DNA from: JBDIBB01 sp039812685
Lineage (GTDB): Bacteria > Acidobacteriota > Vicinamibacteria > Vicinamibacterales > JAFNAJ01
Length of the DNA stretch: 32,656 nt
Assembly: GCA_039812685.1 (NCBI GenBank)
Contig: JBDIBB010000039.1
Coordinates: 1 to 32,656 of the forward strand
Direction: 5' to 3'
The translations under genes were made by a program, and so were the position numbers. The notes under the pieces are model-generated. The model worked only from the letters and a program-made list of their open reading frames with translations, did no database searches and was not told where the DNA came from. Below are positions 16,675-24,360 of this stretch, piece after piece. The stretch's first letter is position 1. The number at the start of each line of letters is the position of its first letter.

Positions 16675-17585
16675 ACGTCGCCCCGCAGCCGCTGCTGGAC
16701 CTCTCCGAGATCGAGGAGATCGATCTCCAGGTCATGGAGCGGGTCCAGGACATGATCCACGGCGAACACGCCAGCATCTACTCCGGCACGTTCGGGTTCG
16801 ACTTCACCGGACTCCGGGAATGGGAGCCGGGGGATTCGCGCGTTCGAATCGACTGGGCCCACTCGACGATGAACGCGTTCAGCCCGCTGGTGGTGCGGGA
16901 GTGCGTCGAGCCGCATTCGCTCGACGTGCTGATTGGCGCCGACGTGTCGCTCTCGACGCGCTGTGGCCTGGCGGGCACGACGATCTCGCGCGTGGTCGCC
17001 CGGGCCATCGCCACGATCGGCTTCTCGGCCGCGATCTTCCAGGACGGCGTCGGCATGGTGCTCTACGACTTCGCCCACAGGCGCGGGCCGTGGATCGAAC
17101 CGCCGCAACGGGGTCGCGCGCAGGTGACGCGGCTCATCGAGCTGTACCAGACGGGCCTGACGACGCCCTTCGTCGAGACCGAAACGCTGGCCGAGATCGC
17201 GGCCCGGGAACTGCGGCGGACCTCGCTGGTCTTCGTCGTGTCGGACTTCCTCTTTCCGCATGCGCGCGACGTGATACGCGACCTGGCCGGGCTCAAGCCG
17301 CGGCACGACGTCGTGCTGGGGATGGTCGACGCATCCTTCGCGTACAGGCTGCCGATCGTGTCCGCGGGGTGGGTGGAGTGCATGGACGCGGAGACCGGCC
17401 GGACCAGGCTGCTCTCGGCGCGCGCCGTCGCGCACCTCCCGAAACAGGTCACGCAGTATCAGGACACGCTTGCGCGCGACGCCGAGCGGATGGACGTCGA
17501 TCTCGTTCGCCTCGGTGACGATCCCGATCGGTTCCACGTCGCGCTGCTCGAACTGTTCATCGACCGGAAGCTGCACCGGAAGTGA
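16671..17585 (+). CDS. mxaS: DUF58-domain protein (MxaS-like)
   Basis: A 304-residue protein with the DUF58 signature REWEPGDSRVRIDWAHSTM (residues 49-67), a degenerate VWA-like fold thought to pair with the MoxR ATPase. The segment HSLDVLIGADVSLSTRCG occupies the place of a VWA metal site. Later come SLVFVVSDFLFPHARDVIRDL and FHVALLELFIDRKLHRK. There is no signal peptide or membrane span, so it should be cytoplasmic. It overlaps MoxR upstream by ATGA and the next gene by GTGA, so all three are translationally coupled. In methylotrophs MxaS follows MxaR in the same way. Alternative: the corresponding DUF58 member of a Bat operon. Confidence 0.85.
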   Translation: MNVAPQPLLDLSEIEEIDLQVMERVQDMIHGEHASIYSGTFGFDFTGLREWEPGDSRVRIDWAHSTMNAFSPLVVRECVEPHSLDVLIGADVSLSTRCGLAGTTISRVVARAIATIGFSAAIFQDGVGMVLYDFAHRRGPWIEPPQRGRAQVTRLIELYQTGLTTPFVETETLAEIAARELRRTSLVFVVSDFLFPHARDVIRDLAGLKPRHDVVLGMVDASFAYRLPIVSAGWVECMDAETGRTRLLSARAVAHLPKQVTQYQDTLARDAERMDVDLVRLGDDPDRFHVALLELFIDRKLHRK

Positions 17586-18835
17586 CGATCATGGGTACAC
17601 GACGGCGGTGCCTTCTGGCTGGCGGCGTCTTTCTGGCGTGGACCGCATCGGCGCCGGCCCAGGTCCCGCCCGTGGCCAGGGCGCCGGCCGCACCCGCGCA
17701 GGCGCCGGCCGCACCGGAGGACGACAGCGACCTGCGCTGCTGGTGGAAGTCCGACCGGGCCGCTGTTCGCGTCGGCGAGCACTTCGATCTGACGCTGACG
17801 TGTCGCGTGCTGGAGACCAGCACCGAGCGGATCTCGCCCGACGAGCGCCTGCTCGAGCCGGCGGCGGTCGCGCTGACCCCCTTCGAGGTCGTCGGGGGCA
17901 CGCGTTTTCCGGACCTGCGTCAGGGGCGCTGGCGCTTCTTCCAGTTCCTGTACACGGTGCGCATCATCGGAGACGACCTGTTCGGACGTGAACAGCCGAT
18001 CCCGGGGCTCGAGATCCGGTACCGCGCCGAGCGAAGCGTGCGAGCGGGAGAGCAGTCGAGCGGACAGGACAGGACCTACAGGATGCCGGCGCACCCGATG
18101 CAGATCGAGTCGCTCGTCGCCCGCGACGCCCGCACGATCATGGACGCGACGCAGGAGGGGTTCGGTGACATGCGGGCCCGCCGGCTTCGCGCCAGCATGG
18201 CGTTGGTGGCAGCGGGGCTCGTGCTCGTGGTGCCCTCGGCACTGACCTTCTCGGTGATGCTCCGGAACCGGCGGCGTCACCACGCCAGGGCGCGCCGCGA
18301 GCACCTGGCGTCGCCGGCCAGAGTGCTGCGGCGCATCGACCGCGAACTCGCCGGCGTCAGGCGCGCTCGCCAGCAGTCGGGCTGGGACGATGCGCTCGTG
18401 GGACGAACGCTGGCGGGGCTGCGGGTGACGGGTTCGGTCGCGCTCGGTCAGCCTGTCATGCAGCGGCGGCTCGACGACGGCGCGCGGCCCGTCGAGGGTG
18501 AGATCGGGCTGCGGCGCCGGGCGTTGCGCCCCGAGATGATCGGCGTGGTCTCGAGCCTCACGCCCGAGGGACTGGATCGGAGGCTGGCCTCCGCCGCATG
18601 GGGCGGCAGGCCGGAACGCGACGCGCTGGCCAGCGGTTTCCGGCAGGCGCTCATCGTCTTCAACCGCGCGCGCTATGGTTCGGGACCTGTCGAGGAGTCG
18701 GACCTCGACACGGCATTGGAGTCCGGCACTGAAGGGCTTCGCGCCGTGCGGCGGGAACTGCGCCTGCCGAAGCGGGTCTCCCGGGCCGCACACGAGGTGG
18801 TGCGCCGCTGGAGGCGTCGTTGGATTCCTTCCTGA
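17582..18835 (+). CDS. mxaA: Single-span membrane protein with periplasmic domain (MxaA/BatD-like)
   Basis: A 417-residue protein. The signal peptide (about 8-29, ending APAQ) is followed by an Ala/Pro linker and a periplasmic beta-type domain (about 48-185) containing two close cysteines (LRCWWKS and LTLTCRV) that could form a disulphide. One transmembrane helix follows (about 205-225, MALVAAGLVLVVPSALTFSVML), then a basic, helical cytoplasmic region of nearly 190 residues. The topology, and the position between the DUF58 and VWA genes, match MxaA, a protein needed for calcium incorporation into methanol dehydrogenase in methylotrophs. Sequence similarity is not strong enough to see by eye, so the name rests on synteny. 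A GTG at 17582 overlaps the previous stop (GTGA); an ATG nine bases later is an alternative start. Confidence 0.65.
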   Translation: MTIMGTRRRCLLAGGVFLAWTASAPAQVPPVARAPAAPAQAPAAPEDDSDLRCWWKSDRAAVRVGEHFDLTLTCRVLETSTERISPDERLLEPAAVALTPFEVVGGTRFPDLRQGRWRFFQFLYTVRIIGDDLFGREQPIPGLEIRYRAERSVRAGEQSSGQDRTYRMPAHPMQIESLVARDARTIMDATQEGFGDMRARRLRASMALVAAGLVLVVPSALTFSVMLRNRRRHHARARREHLASPARVLRRIDRELAGVRRARQQSGWDDALVGRTLAGLRVTGSVALGQPVMQRRLDDGARPVEGEIGLRRRALRPEMIGVVSSLTPEGLDRRLASAAWGGRPERDALASGFRQALIVFNRARYGSGPVEESDLDTALESGTEGLRAVRRELRLPKRVSRAAHEVVRRWRRRWIPS

Positions 18836-19926
18836 GGTGCGTCCGGCTCGTGTGGCAGATCCTGCAGAGTGGCTGGTCCGAGGATCTGACATTCCCGGGC
18901 TACCACTGGGCGCGCGCCGACGAGGCGATGCTGGCGGCCTGGGGCATCGGAGCGCTGGGGATCGTGGCCCTGGTGTTCCGCCGGATCCGCCGCGGGCCGG
19001 GGCGCAGCCATGTCGTGATCCCCAGCCTGGTGCCACTCAGCGATCCCTCGCCATATCGGCTGCTCCGCCACGTGCCGCTCGTGCTCGTGCTGCTCGGGTT
19101 GCTGGCCTTCCTGCTGGCGCTCGCCGATCCGCTCCGCAGCTTCGTCCGGGAGGAGGCGTCGGTCCGCGGCAGACGCATCGCCTTGCTGGTGGACGCCTCC
19201 GGGAGCATGGGGCGCAGGTTCGAGGCGCCCAGGCTGAAGACGAAGCAGAACGTCGAGTTCTACACGGCGGTGTCCGCGGCCGAGCACTTCGTCCGGCTCC
19301 GGATGGCCGCGCGGCACCACGATCTGATCAGCCTGGTGGAGTTCGCCAAGCAGGCCTACGTCATCACGCCGTTCACCGACGACTACGACACGATTCTCAT
19401 GAGCCTGTCGCTCATCGGCGAGCCCGAGGAGTGGATGCGGTTCCCGGAGTCGGGCACCGTCATGATCAGCGCGATCAGCCAGGGAGTGGCGCTCTTCAAG
19501 CTGTTCGGGTTCCTGCAGGCGACCGGCAACATCATGGTGATGTTCAGCGACGCCCAGGACACCCAGGTCATCTTCGAAGGGCGCCCGCTCGAATCCATCC
19601 TGGCCGAGGCGCGCGAGCACCACGTGCCCATCTACCTGATCCGCACCGGCTACGGCAAGGGGATGAGCGCCGAGCCCGGGACCGCCGATCCCATCTGGGC
19701 GCAGGCCGTCCGCGAGACCGGGGGGCGGTTCTACGCGGCGGCCAGCGAGGACGTCATCCTGCAGGCGCTCGGGGAGATCGACCGCGCGGCCACCGGCAAC
19801 ATCGTGCGGACGCGATACGGGTCGCGGACGCCGCACTTCACGCCGTTCATGCTGCTGGCCGTGCTGTGCTGGTCGGCGGCGCTGGGCGCCAGGTTGTCGT
19901 GGCGCTACTTCAGGCAGTTCCCGTAG
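18820..19926 (+). CDS. mxaC: Membrane-anchored VWA-domain protein (MxaC-like)
   Basis: A 368-residue inner-membrane protein with two N-terminal spans (about 36-54 and 84-102), a von Willebrand factor A domain (about 118-310) and a C-terminal span (about 340-360). The MIDAS metal site is intact: DASGS (D125, S127, S129), with later acidic residues in MVMFSDAQDT. The start is a TTG at 18820, inside the end of the preceding gene, with GGAGG five bases before it; no ATG offers the first membrane span. Position and topology match MxaC, one of the MxaACKL proteins implicated in calcium insertion into methanol dehydrogenase. BatA-type VWA proteins have the same design, so identity depends on the gene order. 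Confidence 0.75.
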   Translation: MDSFLRCVRLVWQILQSGWSEDLTFPGYHWARADEAMLAAWGIGALGIVALVFRRIRRGPGRSHVVIPSLVPLSDPSPYRLLRHVPLVLVLLGLLAFLLALADPLRSFVREEASVRGRRIALLVDASGSMGRRFEAPRLKTKQNVEFYTAVSAAEHFVRLRMAARHHDLISLVEFAKQAYVITPFTDDYDTILMSLSLIGEPEEWMRFPESGTVMISAISQGVALFKLFGFLQATGNIMVMFSDAQDTQVIFEGRPLESILAEAREHHVPIYLIRTGYGKGMSAEPGTADPIWAQAVRETGGRFYAAASEDVILQALGEIDRAATGNIVRTRYGSRTPHFTPFMLLAVLCWSAALGARLSWRYFRQFP

Positions 19927-19939
19927 CAGGGAGACGTCC

Positions 19940-20605
19940 ATGAAACGCATCGTCGCCTCCGCAGTCCTGGTCGCGCTGCTGTCGATCGTTCCAGCGGCGC
20001 TCTGCCTGACCTACGGTCTCTACGAACGGGAGATGGCTCGAGCCGGGGAGGCCCTCTCCGTGTTCGACTTCGACGTCGCCGCGGCGATCGCCGAGAACGT
20101 GGATCGCTCCCTGGGCTACGTGGACGTCGTCCCCTGGGTCGGCGGCACGCTGCGCGCCGGCGCGCAGCGGCGTGTCGTCGAGGCCCGCTACTGGCAGGGC
20201 GCATACAGCGCGCTCGTCGGCACCGCCGAGCGCCTCACGCGTGACGACCCGGAGATCCGGTTCCTGGTCGCCAACGCGTACTTCCGCATGGCATCGGCGG
20301 AGCCCGACAGGCGGGTTGCCCTGGAATCGATCGACGCCGCCATCCTCGGCTACAGGCAGACGATCGAGGCGGACCCCGGCAACCTTCGCGCCGCCTACAA
20401 CTACGAGTACGGCCTGCGGGTCCGCAAGGGCCTGAGAGTGGCTCATGCCCTCGCCTCCACCAGCGTCCACGGCGTCGAGGGGGTGCTGCCGGTGCCGGCC
20501 GGCATGGAGAAGGTGAACGTCCTGATTCCGCTCCAGGCTGGCGAGGGGCCGAAGAAGGGCGGCACCGAAGCCGGCAAGACAGGCGTCACGCGGAAGCGCG
20601 GCTGA
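19940..20605 (+). CDS. mxaK: Small membrane-anchored helical-repeat protein (MxaK-like)
   Basis: A 221-residue protein with one N-terminal span (about 5-25, VASAVLVALLSIVPAALCLTY) and a soluble helical domain. The segments ARYWQGAYSALVGTAERLT and IRFLVANAYFRMAS, with a third stretch DPGNLRAAYNYEYGLRVRKG, suggest TPR-like helix pairs. The last 25 residues are Lys/Gly-rich. It begins 14 bases after the VWA gene, with AGGGAG upstream of the ATG. In mxa clusters MxaK, a small single-span protein, sits between the two VWA proteins MxaC and MxaL, exactly as here. No biochemical activity is known for it. BatC/BatE TPR proteins are the alternative comparison. Confidence 0.65.
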   Translation: MKRIVASAVLVALLSIVPAALCLTYGLYEREMARAGEALSVFDFDVAAAIAENVDRSLGYVDVVPWVGGTLRAGAQRRVVEARYWQGAYSALVGTAERLTRDDPEIRFLVANAYFRMASAEPDRRVALESIDAAILGYRQTIEADPGNLRAAYNYEYGLRVRKGLRVAHALASTSVHGVEGVLPVPAGMEKVNVLIPLQAGEGPKKGGTEAGKTGVTRKRG

Positions 20606-20612
20606 GGAGGCG

Positions 20613-21602
20613 ATGGGCGGCAGTCCCCTGCGCTTTCTCGTCCCCGATCTCCTGTGGCTGCTGCTGCTGCTGCCGGGGTCGATGCTGGTGCTCTGGCACT
20701 GGCGGATCTGGCGGCGGCGCGCCGACGTGCGGCGATGCCTCAGCCAGCGGATGACGCCCGTCCGGGAGCGGTTTCAGCTTGCCGGGCCGTGGGTGTTCTG
20801 GCTCTGCCTGATTGCCGCGCTGGCGTGCGGCTGTGTGGCGCTGGCTCGTCCTGAGGTCCTCCAGGGGATCAGCGAAGCGAAGTCCGTGGACCTGGTGGTC
20901 GTGCAGGACGCCTCGACATCGATGCGCGTGGCCGACGTCGCACCCGATCGCTGGCAACGATCGATGACCTTCATTCGCGCGCTCGTCGAGGCGCTGCCGT
21001 GGAAGGGCGACCGGGTAGCGCTGGCCGTCTTCTCGGCGCATGCCATGCCACAGGTCCGGCTGGCCCGCGATCCGAACATCCTGCTGTTCTTCCTCGACCA
21101 CCTCGCCACGGCCCCTCCCAACCAGATCAACGACGATGCCTCGTGGGACACCAACGCCGAGGAGGGGATCTACTGGGGGCTGAAGATCGTCAGGAAGGAC
21201 GAGGAACTGCACGGGCGGACCTCGAACCCTCAGGCGATCATCGTCATCTCGGACGGCCAGGTCTGGAGTGGCCAGGTGGCGACGTCACTGGCGCAGGCGG
21301 CCCGGCGTCACGTCCCGGTCTCGGTCGTCGGCGTGGGGACGTCTGGTGGCGGCATCATCCCGACCAGCGACATCAGGGCAAGGCTCGACCGCGAGTCGCT
21401 GCGGCGGATGGCGTCGCTCGGCGGCGGGCGCTATTACGAGATCGGAGCCGAGTCGGATCAGGTCATCGCGGGGCGGATCATCAGCGACGTGCGGCGCCTG
21501 GCGGCGCCTGGCGACAGCCAGCCTCTCTACGCGGAAGCCTACTGGCAGTGGCTGGTGGGAGCCGCGATCTTCCTCGCCGCCGGGGTGATGTTCAGGCCGT
21601 AG
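20613..21602 (+). CDS. mxaL: Membrane-anchored VWA-domain protein (MxaL-like)
   Basis: A 329-residue inner-membrane VWA protein with two N-terminal spans (about 10-30 and 57-78), a VWA domain (about 92-295) and a C-terminal span (about 309-326). The MIDAS motif reads DASTS (D99, S101, S103), with IVISDGQVWSG further on. The layout mirrors the VWA gene two positions upstream, but the proteins are clearly different paralogues. The ATG is eight bases after the previous stop, with GAGGAGG only two bases before it, an unusually short spacing. It closes the six-gene run in the order R-S-A-C-K-L. No further mxa gene (such as mxaD) follows; the next gene is convergent. Confidence 0.75.
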   Translation: MGGSPLRFLVPDLLWLLLLLPGSMLVLWHWRIWRRRADVRRCLSQRMTPVRERFQLAGPWVFWLCLIAALACGCVALARPEVLQGISEAKSVDLVVVQDASTSMRVADVAPDRWQRSMTFIRALVEALPWKGDRVALAVFSAHAMPQVRLARDPNILLFFLDHLATAPPNQINDDASWDTNAEEGIYWGLKIVRKDEELHGRTSNPQAIIVISDGQVWSGQVATSLAQAARRHVPVSVVGVGTSGGGIIPTSDIRARLDRESLRRMASLGGGRYYEIGAESDQVIAGRIISDVRRLAAPGDSQPLYAEAYWQWLVGAAIFLAAGVMFRP

Positions 21603-21685
21603 CCGCGCGCGGCGTCCCGGCGGCCGCGTCGGCCGGCAACGGCACGTGACAACCGACGCCTGGGGGACGTCGCGGGTCGGACGGG

Positions 21686-21713
21686 CCGGCGTGAGCCGGT
21701 GCGGGCGAGCCCG
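21686..21713. terminator. Possible bidirectional terminator between convergent genes
   Basis: Two short adjacent hairpins, CCGGC/GCCGG with a GTGA loop (21686-21699) and CGGG/CCCG (21702-21713), lie in the 122-base gap where the mxa-like operon and the ROK gene converge. The stems are short and have no T-run, so this rests mostly on position. Confidence 0.3.
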
Positions 21714-21724
21714 ATCGCCGCCGC

Positions 21725-22594
21725 TCACGCGCGGTCCACCGCCTCCCACGCCAGGCGCGCCGCGCCGAGCAGGCCGGCGCCATCGCCCAGTTGTGAGCGC
21801 ACGATCCGGCACCTCGCCATCGCGATGGGCTGCGCCCAGCGGCGCGCCTCGGCTTCGATGACCGGCAGCAGCAGATCCGCGGCGCCCTCGCCGAGTCCGC
21901 CGCCGAGCACCACCACGTCCGGGTCGAAGGCGCTGACGAGGTTGGCGATGCCCATCGCGGTGACGCGCGCGGCGCGATCGACGGCGGCCAGCGCATCGGG
22001 GCGTCCGTCGCGGGCGGCGCGCACCACGGCCGCGGCGTCGGGGAGGCCGGCGGCACGTGCGAGGGCGGGGCCGGCCGACTCGGCTTCCCAGCAGCCCATC
22101 GCGGCGTAGTCTTCACGCCACTGCCCGGTGAGGGCGAACCAGCCGGCCGCGCCCGCCACGCCGTGCGCGCCCCGCAGCACGCGGCCCTCCACCAGGATGC
22201 CGACGCCGATGCCGGTCCCGATTGCCACGAACAGCGCGTTGCGGCATCCGCGCGCGGCGCCGAGCCACGCCTCGCCCAGCACGTAGCCGGCGCGGTCGCT
22301 GTCGATCGTGACGGGCACGGCGAGGCGGTCGGCCAGCGCATCGCGCAACGGGACCTCGTCGCGGCCCCAGAGGTTCGGGCACCAGGCGCGGCCGGTCGAC
22401 GGCACGTAGATCCCGGGCACGATCACCCCGACCGCCGCCGCGCCGCTGACGCCGGCCGCGATCCACTCGACGGTGTCGGCGAGCGTGCGCGGCGCGGGCG
22501 CCCGACGCCGGGCCCCGGCCATCCCGTCGCGGTCGACCACTGCCGCGGCGGCCTTCGTGCCGCCGAGATCCACTGCCAGCACCCCTCTCGTCAT
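21725..22594 (-). CDS. ROK-family sugar kinase
   Basis: A 289-residue cytoplasmic kinase, probably ATP-dependent phosphorylation of glucose or a related hexose or amino sugar. The N-terminal phosphate motif LAVDLGGTKAAAAVVD, the segment CPNLWGRDEVPLRDALADRL, the catalytic-loop region PVTIDSDRAGYVLGEAWLG (NDAN replaced by SDRA) and AIGTGIGVGILVEG are all ROK features. The C-terminal VSAFDPDVVVLGGGLG completes the second nucleotide-binding part. The usual zinc signature CxCGxxGCxE is reduced to a lone GCWEAESAG, as in a subgroup of ROK proteins. The ATG at 22594 has GAGGGAG upstream. It is transcribed alone, divergent from the protease gene and convergent with the mxa-like operon. Not a ROK repressor: there is no helix-turn-helix domain. 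Confidence 0.88.
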   Translation of the reverse strand: MTRGVLAVDLGGTKAAAAVVDRDGMAGARRRAPAPRTLADTVEWIAAGVSGAAAVGVIVPGIYVPSTGRAWCPNLWGRDEVPLRDALADRLAVPVTIDSDRAGYVLGEAWLGAARGCRNALFVAIGTGIGVGILVEGRVLRGAHGVAGAAGWFALTGQWREDYAAMGCWEAESAGPALARAAGLPDAAAVVRAARDGRPDALAAVDRAARVTAMGIANLVSAFDPDVVVLGGGLGEGAADLLLPVIEAEARRWAQPIAMARCRIVRSQLGDGAGLLGAARLAWEAVDRA

Positions 22595-22725
22595 CGGCCC
22601 GACTCCCTCGCGGTGGCGACCCGCGTGCGGGCCAGCCTATCCCAACGCGCGGATCCGGCGTGCGGCACGGGGGGCGCGCTTGCCTGATCCTGCCGCTCCG
22701 ACGTACCCTTCCGGGCTTGACCGGA

Positions 22726-23358
22726 GTGGACCTCTTCCAGTTGTTCGCCTCGCTCGCCGCGCTGCTCTTCTCGCTGACCGTCCACGAGGCGGCGCACGCG
22801 TGGAGCGCATCCCGGCTCGGCGACGACACGGCACGCCGGCGCGGGCGGGTCTCGCTGAACCCCCTCGTGCACATCGATCCCATCGGCACGCTGCTGCTGC
22901 CGCTGGTGGCCGTGGCGACGGGCGCGCCGCTGATCGGCTGGGCGAAGCCGGTGCCGGTGGACACGCGCCGGCTCCGGCAGCCGGTGCGTGACTTCATGAT
23001 CGTGGCCGCGGCCGGACCGGCCAGCAACCTGGCGCTGGCCGCCATCGCGGCGCTCGTGTGGCGGCTGGCGCCGGCCGGATCCGCGGCCGATGGCCTGGCC
23101 GTCGCGGGACCGGTGCACATGGCCGCGGCGCTGGCTCTGCAGGTGAACCTGCTGCTGGCGCTCTTCAACATGATCCCGGTGCCGCCGCTCGACGGCGGCA
23201 ACGTGCTCGGCGGACTGCTCGGCGGCGCGTGGCGGCGGCGCTACGAGACGCTGCGGCCCTACGGGATCTTCATCCTCTACGGCCTGATGCTGACCGGCGC
23301 GCTCGGCGCGATCATCGGGCCGCCGTATGTCTTTCTCGCAAGGTTGCTGACACTGTGA
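22726..23358 (+). CDS. Site-2 protease family (M50) membrane metalloprotease
   Basis: An intramembrane zinc protease of about 210 residues from the short PDZ-less S2P subgroup. The zinc motif HEAAH is at residues 20-24 of the chosen start, and the third ligand lies in NMIPVPPLDGGNV near residue 150, inside a hydrophobic span. Four to six membrane spans are apparent. Start choice: GTG at 22726 (MDLFQLFASL) gives the usual short N-terminus; TTG at 22717 and GTG at 22660 are in frame but add basic, non-membrane residues. A weak promoter (TTGCCT at 22680, 18-base spacer, TACCCT at 22704) would start transcription near 22716, favouring the shorter forms. It is coupled to trpS by a GTGA overlap. 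Its substrate is unknown. Confidence 0.85.
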   Translation: MDLFQLFASLAALLFSLTVHEAAHAWSASRLGDDTARRRGRVSLNPLVHIDPIGTLLLPLVAVATGAPLIGWAKPVPVDTRRLRQPVRDFMIVAAAGPASNLALAAIAALVWRLAPAGSAADGLAVAGPVHMAAALALQVNLLLALFNMIPVPPLDGGNVLGGLLGGAWRRRYETLRPYGIFILYGLMLTGALGAIIGPPYVFLARLLTL

Positions 23359-24353
23359 AACCGCGGGTGGTGTCGGGCATGCGCCCGACCGGAAAGCTGC
23401 ACCTGGGGCACCTCGTCGGGGCGCTCCAGAACTGGGTCCGGCTCCAGGAGCAGTACGACTGCTTCTATTTCTCGGCCGACTGGCACGCGCTGACGAGCGA
23501 CTACGCCGATACGTCTGGCATCACCGAGTCGGTGATCGACAACGTGGCCGACTGGATCGCCGCCGGGCTCGACCCCGAGCGCTCCACGCTGTTCATCCAG
23601 TCGCTCGTGCCCGAGCACGCCGAACTGCACCTGCTGTTCTCGATGGTGGTGCCCATCCCGTGGCTCGAGCGCGTGCCCACCTACAAGGAGCAGCAGGAGC
23701 AGATCACCGACAAGGATCTGTCCACGTACGGCTTCCTCGGCTACCCGCTCCTCCAGACGGCCGACATCGTCATCTACAACGCGCACCACGTGCCGGTGGG
23801 CGAGGACCAGGTGCCGCACCTCGAGCTGTCGCGCGAGGTGGTACGGCGGTTCCACAACCTCTACGGCGAGGTGTTCGTCGAGCCGCAGCCGCTGCTCACG
23901 CCCATCTCGCGGCTGCCGGGCATCGACAACCGGAAGATGAGCAAGAGCTACAACAACGCCATCAACCTGTCCGACGATGCCGAGACGGTGCGGCAGAAGG
24001 TGCGCCAGATGTACACGGACCCGAAGCGGGTGCGCGCCGACGTTCCGGGCACCGTGGAGGGCAATCCCGTGTTCGTCTACCACGACGCGTTCAACCCCGA
24101 CACCGCCGAAGTGGAGGACCTGAAGGCGCGCTACCGCGCGGGGAAGGTGGGCGACGTCGAGGTGAAGACGAAGCTCGCGAAGGCGATCAACGCGATGCTC
24201 GACCCGATGCGCGATCGCCGCGCCGCGCTGCTCGCCAGGCCGGGATGGCTGCGCGAGCTGGTGTTCGACAGCTCGGCCCGCGCGCGCACGACCGCCGTCG
24301 AGACGATGGCGAAGGTGCGCGACGCGATGCGGATCAGCTACCGGCGGGGATGA
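23355..24353 (+). CDS. trpS: Tryptophanyl-tRNA synthetase
   Basis: Class I aminoacyl-tRNA synthetase that charges tRNA-Trp, cytoplasmic and normally a homodimer. The 332-residue length is standard. The ATP-binding motifs are the HIGH variant HLGH (16-19) and a perfect KMSKS (194-198). Further family blocks are GMRPTGKLHLGHLVGAL, the segment YPLLQTADIVIYNAHHVPVGEDQ, and PGIDNRKMSKS. The GTG start at 23355 overlaps the protease stop. The frame remains open upstream to 23058, but that part lies inside the protease gene. Seven bases separate it from scpA. The site-2 protease-trpS-scpA-scpB order is conserved in several phyla. Confidence 0.97.
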   Translation: MKPRVVSGMRPTGKLHLGHLVGALQNWVRLQEQYDCFYFSADWHALTSDYADTSGITESVIDNVADWIAAGLDPERSTLFIQSLVPEHAELHLLFSMVVPIPWLERVPTYKEQQEQITDKDLSTYGFLGYPLLQTADIVIYNAHHVPVGEDQVPHLELSREVVRRFHNLYGEVFVEPQPLLTPISRLPGIDNRKMSKSYNNAINLSDDAETVRQKVRQMYTDPKRVRADVPGTVEGNPVFVYHDAFNPDTAEVEDLKARYRAGKVGDVEVKTKLAKAINAMLDPMRDRRAALLARPGWLRELVFDSSARARTTAVETMAKVRDAMRISYRRG

Positions 24354-24360
24354 GGGCGAC

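Noticed and set aside
15643..21602. Reading the six-gene operon as a Bacteroides-aerotolerance (Bat) operon.
   Set aside because: Not excluded, but the gene order (single-span protein before the first VWA, small helical protein between the two VWA genes) fits mxaRSACKL better than batABCDE.
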